Part shown: positions 6,411-6,810 of the stretch, piece by piece
Layout: every line of letters begins with the position of its first letter
Position numbering within the stretch: position 1 is the first letter of the stretch
Source: Spartobacteria bacterium
Lineage (GTDB): Bacteria; Verrucomicrobiota; Verrucomicrobiae; Chthoniobacterales; UBA6821
Assembly (NCBI GenBank): GCA_003136515.1
Contig: PLEU01000087.1
Location: 1 to 6,810 of the forward strand
DNA length: 6,810 nt
Direction: 5' to 3'
Notes under the pieces: model-generated
Told to the model about the DNA's origin: nothing
The model's input: the letters and a program-made list of their open reading frames with translations, nothing else
The model's database searches: none
Translations under genes and position numbers: made by a program

Positions 6411-6810
6411 TCAGAATTTCTTCTGCTGGGCCATGGAGAACCAATCCTGAGCGGCTGGCTGCCCGGAGCCGGTACGATTGGAATGGGTGCCATCACGCTT
6501 GCCTCCTAGGTTGCCGACGCTCACGCGCGGTGGATTCTCGCGAGGGGTGAGATCGACTTTTGATTTAAGTGAAAGCGCGATGCGTTTGCGAGGAAGGTCG
6601 ACTTCGACAATTGTCGCTTGGACACGCTGGCCGACCTTGAGAAAGTCGGCGGGATTTTTGACGAATTCGTCGCTGATCTGGCTCACATGCACGAGGCCAT
6701 CTTGATGGACGCCAAGATCGACGAAGGCGCCGAAGGCTGTGACATTCGTCACGACTCCCGGGAGCTTCATTCCGGCTCTGAGATCCTCCATTTTCTCGAC
6801 GCCCTCGGCA
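6411..6810 (-). CDS. tex: Tex-family RNA-binding protein, C-terminal S1 domain (5' end outside window)
   Basis: The last 133 or so codons of a gene that runs in from the right edge; the frame is open through 6810, so the Met codon at 6789-6791 is internal. The visible part is one complete S1 RNA-binding domain. It begins in the [12 protein letters not shown] linker, runs through [20 protein letters not shown] and [12 protein letters not shown], and ends with [16 protein letters not shown] polar, Gly/Arg/Gln-rich tail of about 45 residues follows. This wording is characteristic of the Tex (transcription accessory, YqgF-HhH-S1) family of about 750 residues, cytoplasmic nucleic-acid-binding proteins affecting transcription and stress tolerance. 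A polynucleotide phosphorylase or ribosomal S1 repeat fits less well because of the GVHQDGLVH and [10 protein letters not shown] segments. The upstream Tex domains cannot be seen. The ABC ATPase gene follows 34 bases downstream on the same strand. Confidence 0.86.
   Translation of the reverse strand, partial: AEGVEKMEDLRAGMKLPGVVTNVTAFGAFVDLGVHQDGLVHVSQISDEFVKNPADFLKVGQRVQATIVEVDLPRKRIALSLKSKVDLTPRENPPRVSVGNLGGKRDGTHSNRTGSGQPAAQDWFSMAQQKKF

Noticed and set aside
6377..6496. A 40-codon N-terminal extension of the ABC ATPase starting at ATG 6496 (-).
   Set aside because: It has Pro/Arg-rich non-conserved sequence and overlaps the coding end of tex by 86 bases; the ATG at 6376 begins immediately before the conserved ABC fold.
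1..6810. CRISPR array, tRNA/rRNA gene, insertion sequence or prophage signature.
   Set aside because: No direct-repeat array, cloverleaf, rRNA-like stretch, transposase or integrase sequence was seen on either strand.

Overview
The window is ordinary-looking bacterial chromosomal DNA of moderately high GC (about 55% by eye). It is densely coding, with seven protein genes, two of them cut by the window edges. There are no RNA genes, insertion sequences, CRISPR repeats or other mobile-element signatures that I can see. None of the five visible start codons has a strong Shine-Dalgarno sequence. The gene set does not fix a lineage; a Verrucomicrobiota/PVC-like or Bacteroidota-neighbouring Gram-negative is my best guess, held loosely. 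A signal-peptide-bearing receptor channel and an SPFH membrane protein both fit a Gram-negative envelope.

Layout, left to right. (1) 1-875 (+) is the C-terminal two thirds of a glutamate dehydrogenase. (2) 934-1389 (+) is a small four-helix membrane protein with conserved histidines. (3) 1390-1617 is a convergent intergenic gap with one modest hairpin. (4) 1618-2523 (-) is a prohibitin/SPFH-family protein anchored by one N-terminal helix. (5) 2524-2703 is a divergent promoter region containing an inverted repeat. (6) 2704-3849 (+) is a prokaryotic glutamate-receptor-type potassium channel (GluR0 architecture): signal peptide, first half of a periplasmic solute-binding domain, a two-helix pore with a TVGYGD filter, then the second half of the binding domain. 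(7) 3863-5551 (+) is a CLC chloride transporter with a C-terminal CBS pair, 13 bases behind the channel and probably in its operon. (8) 5558-6376 (-) is a stand-alone ABC ATPase of the ModF/YlmA type, converging on the CLC gene with a 6-base gap. (9) 6411-6810 (-) is the C-terminal S1 domain of a Tex-family protein, immediately upstream of the ABC gene on the same strand.

The most interesting unit is the 2704-5551 pair. A probable ligand-gated K+ channel is followed directly by a CLC protein that keeps both glutamates of the Cl-/H+ antiporter type. Together they could couple sensing of an external small molecule to membrane-potential or anion/proton balance. The binding half of the channel has Lys where amino-acid-binding relatives usually have Arg, so glutamate should not be assumed to be the ligand. 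The glutamate dehydrogenase lies about 1.8 kb away, separated by an oppositely oriented gene, so a shared glutamate theme is only suggestive.
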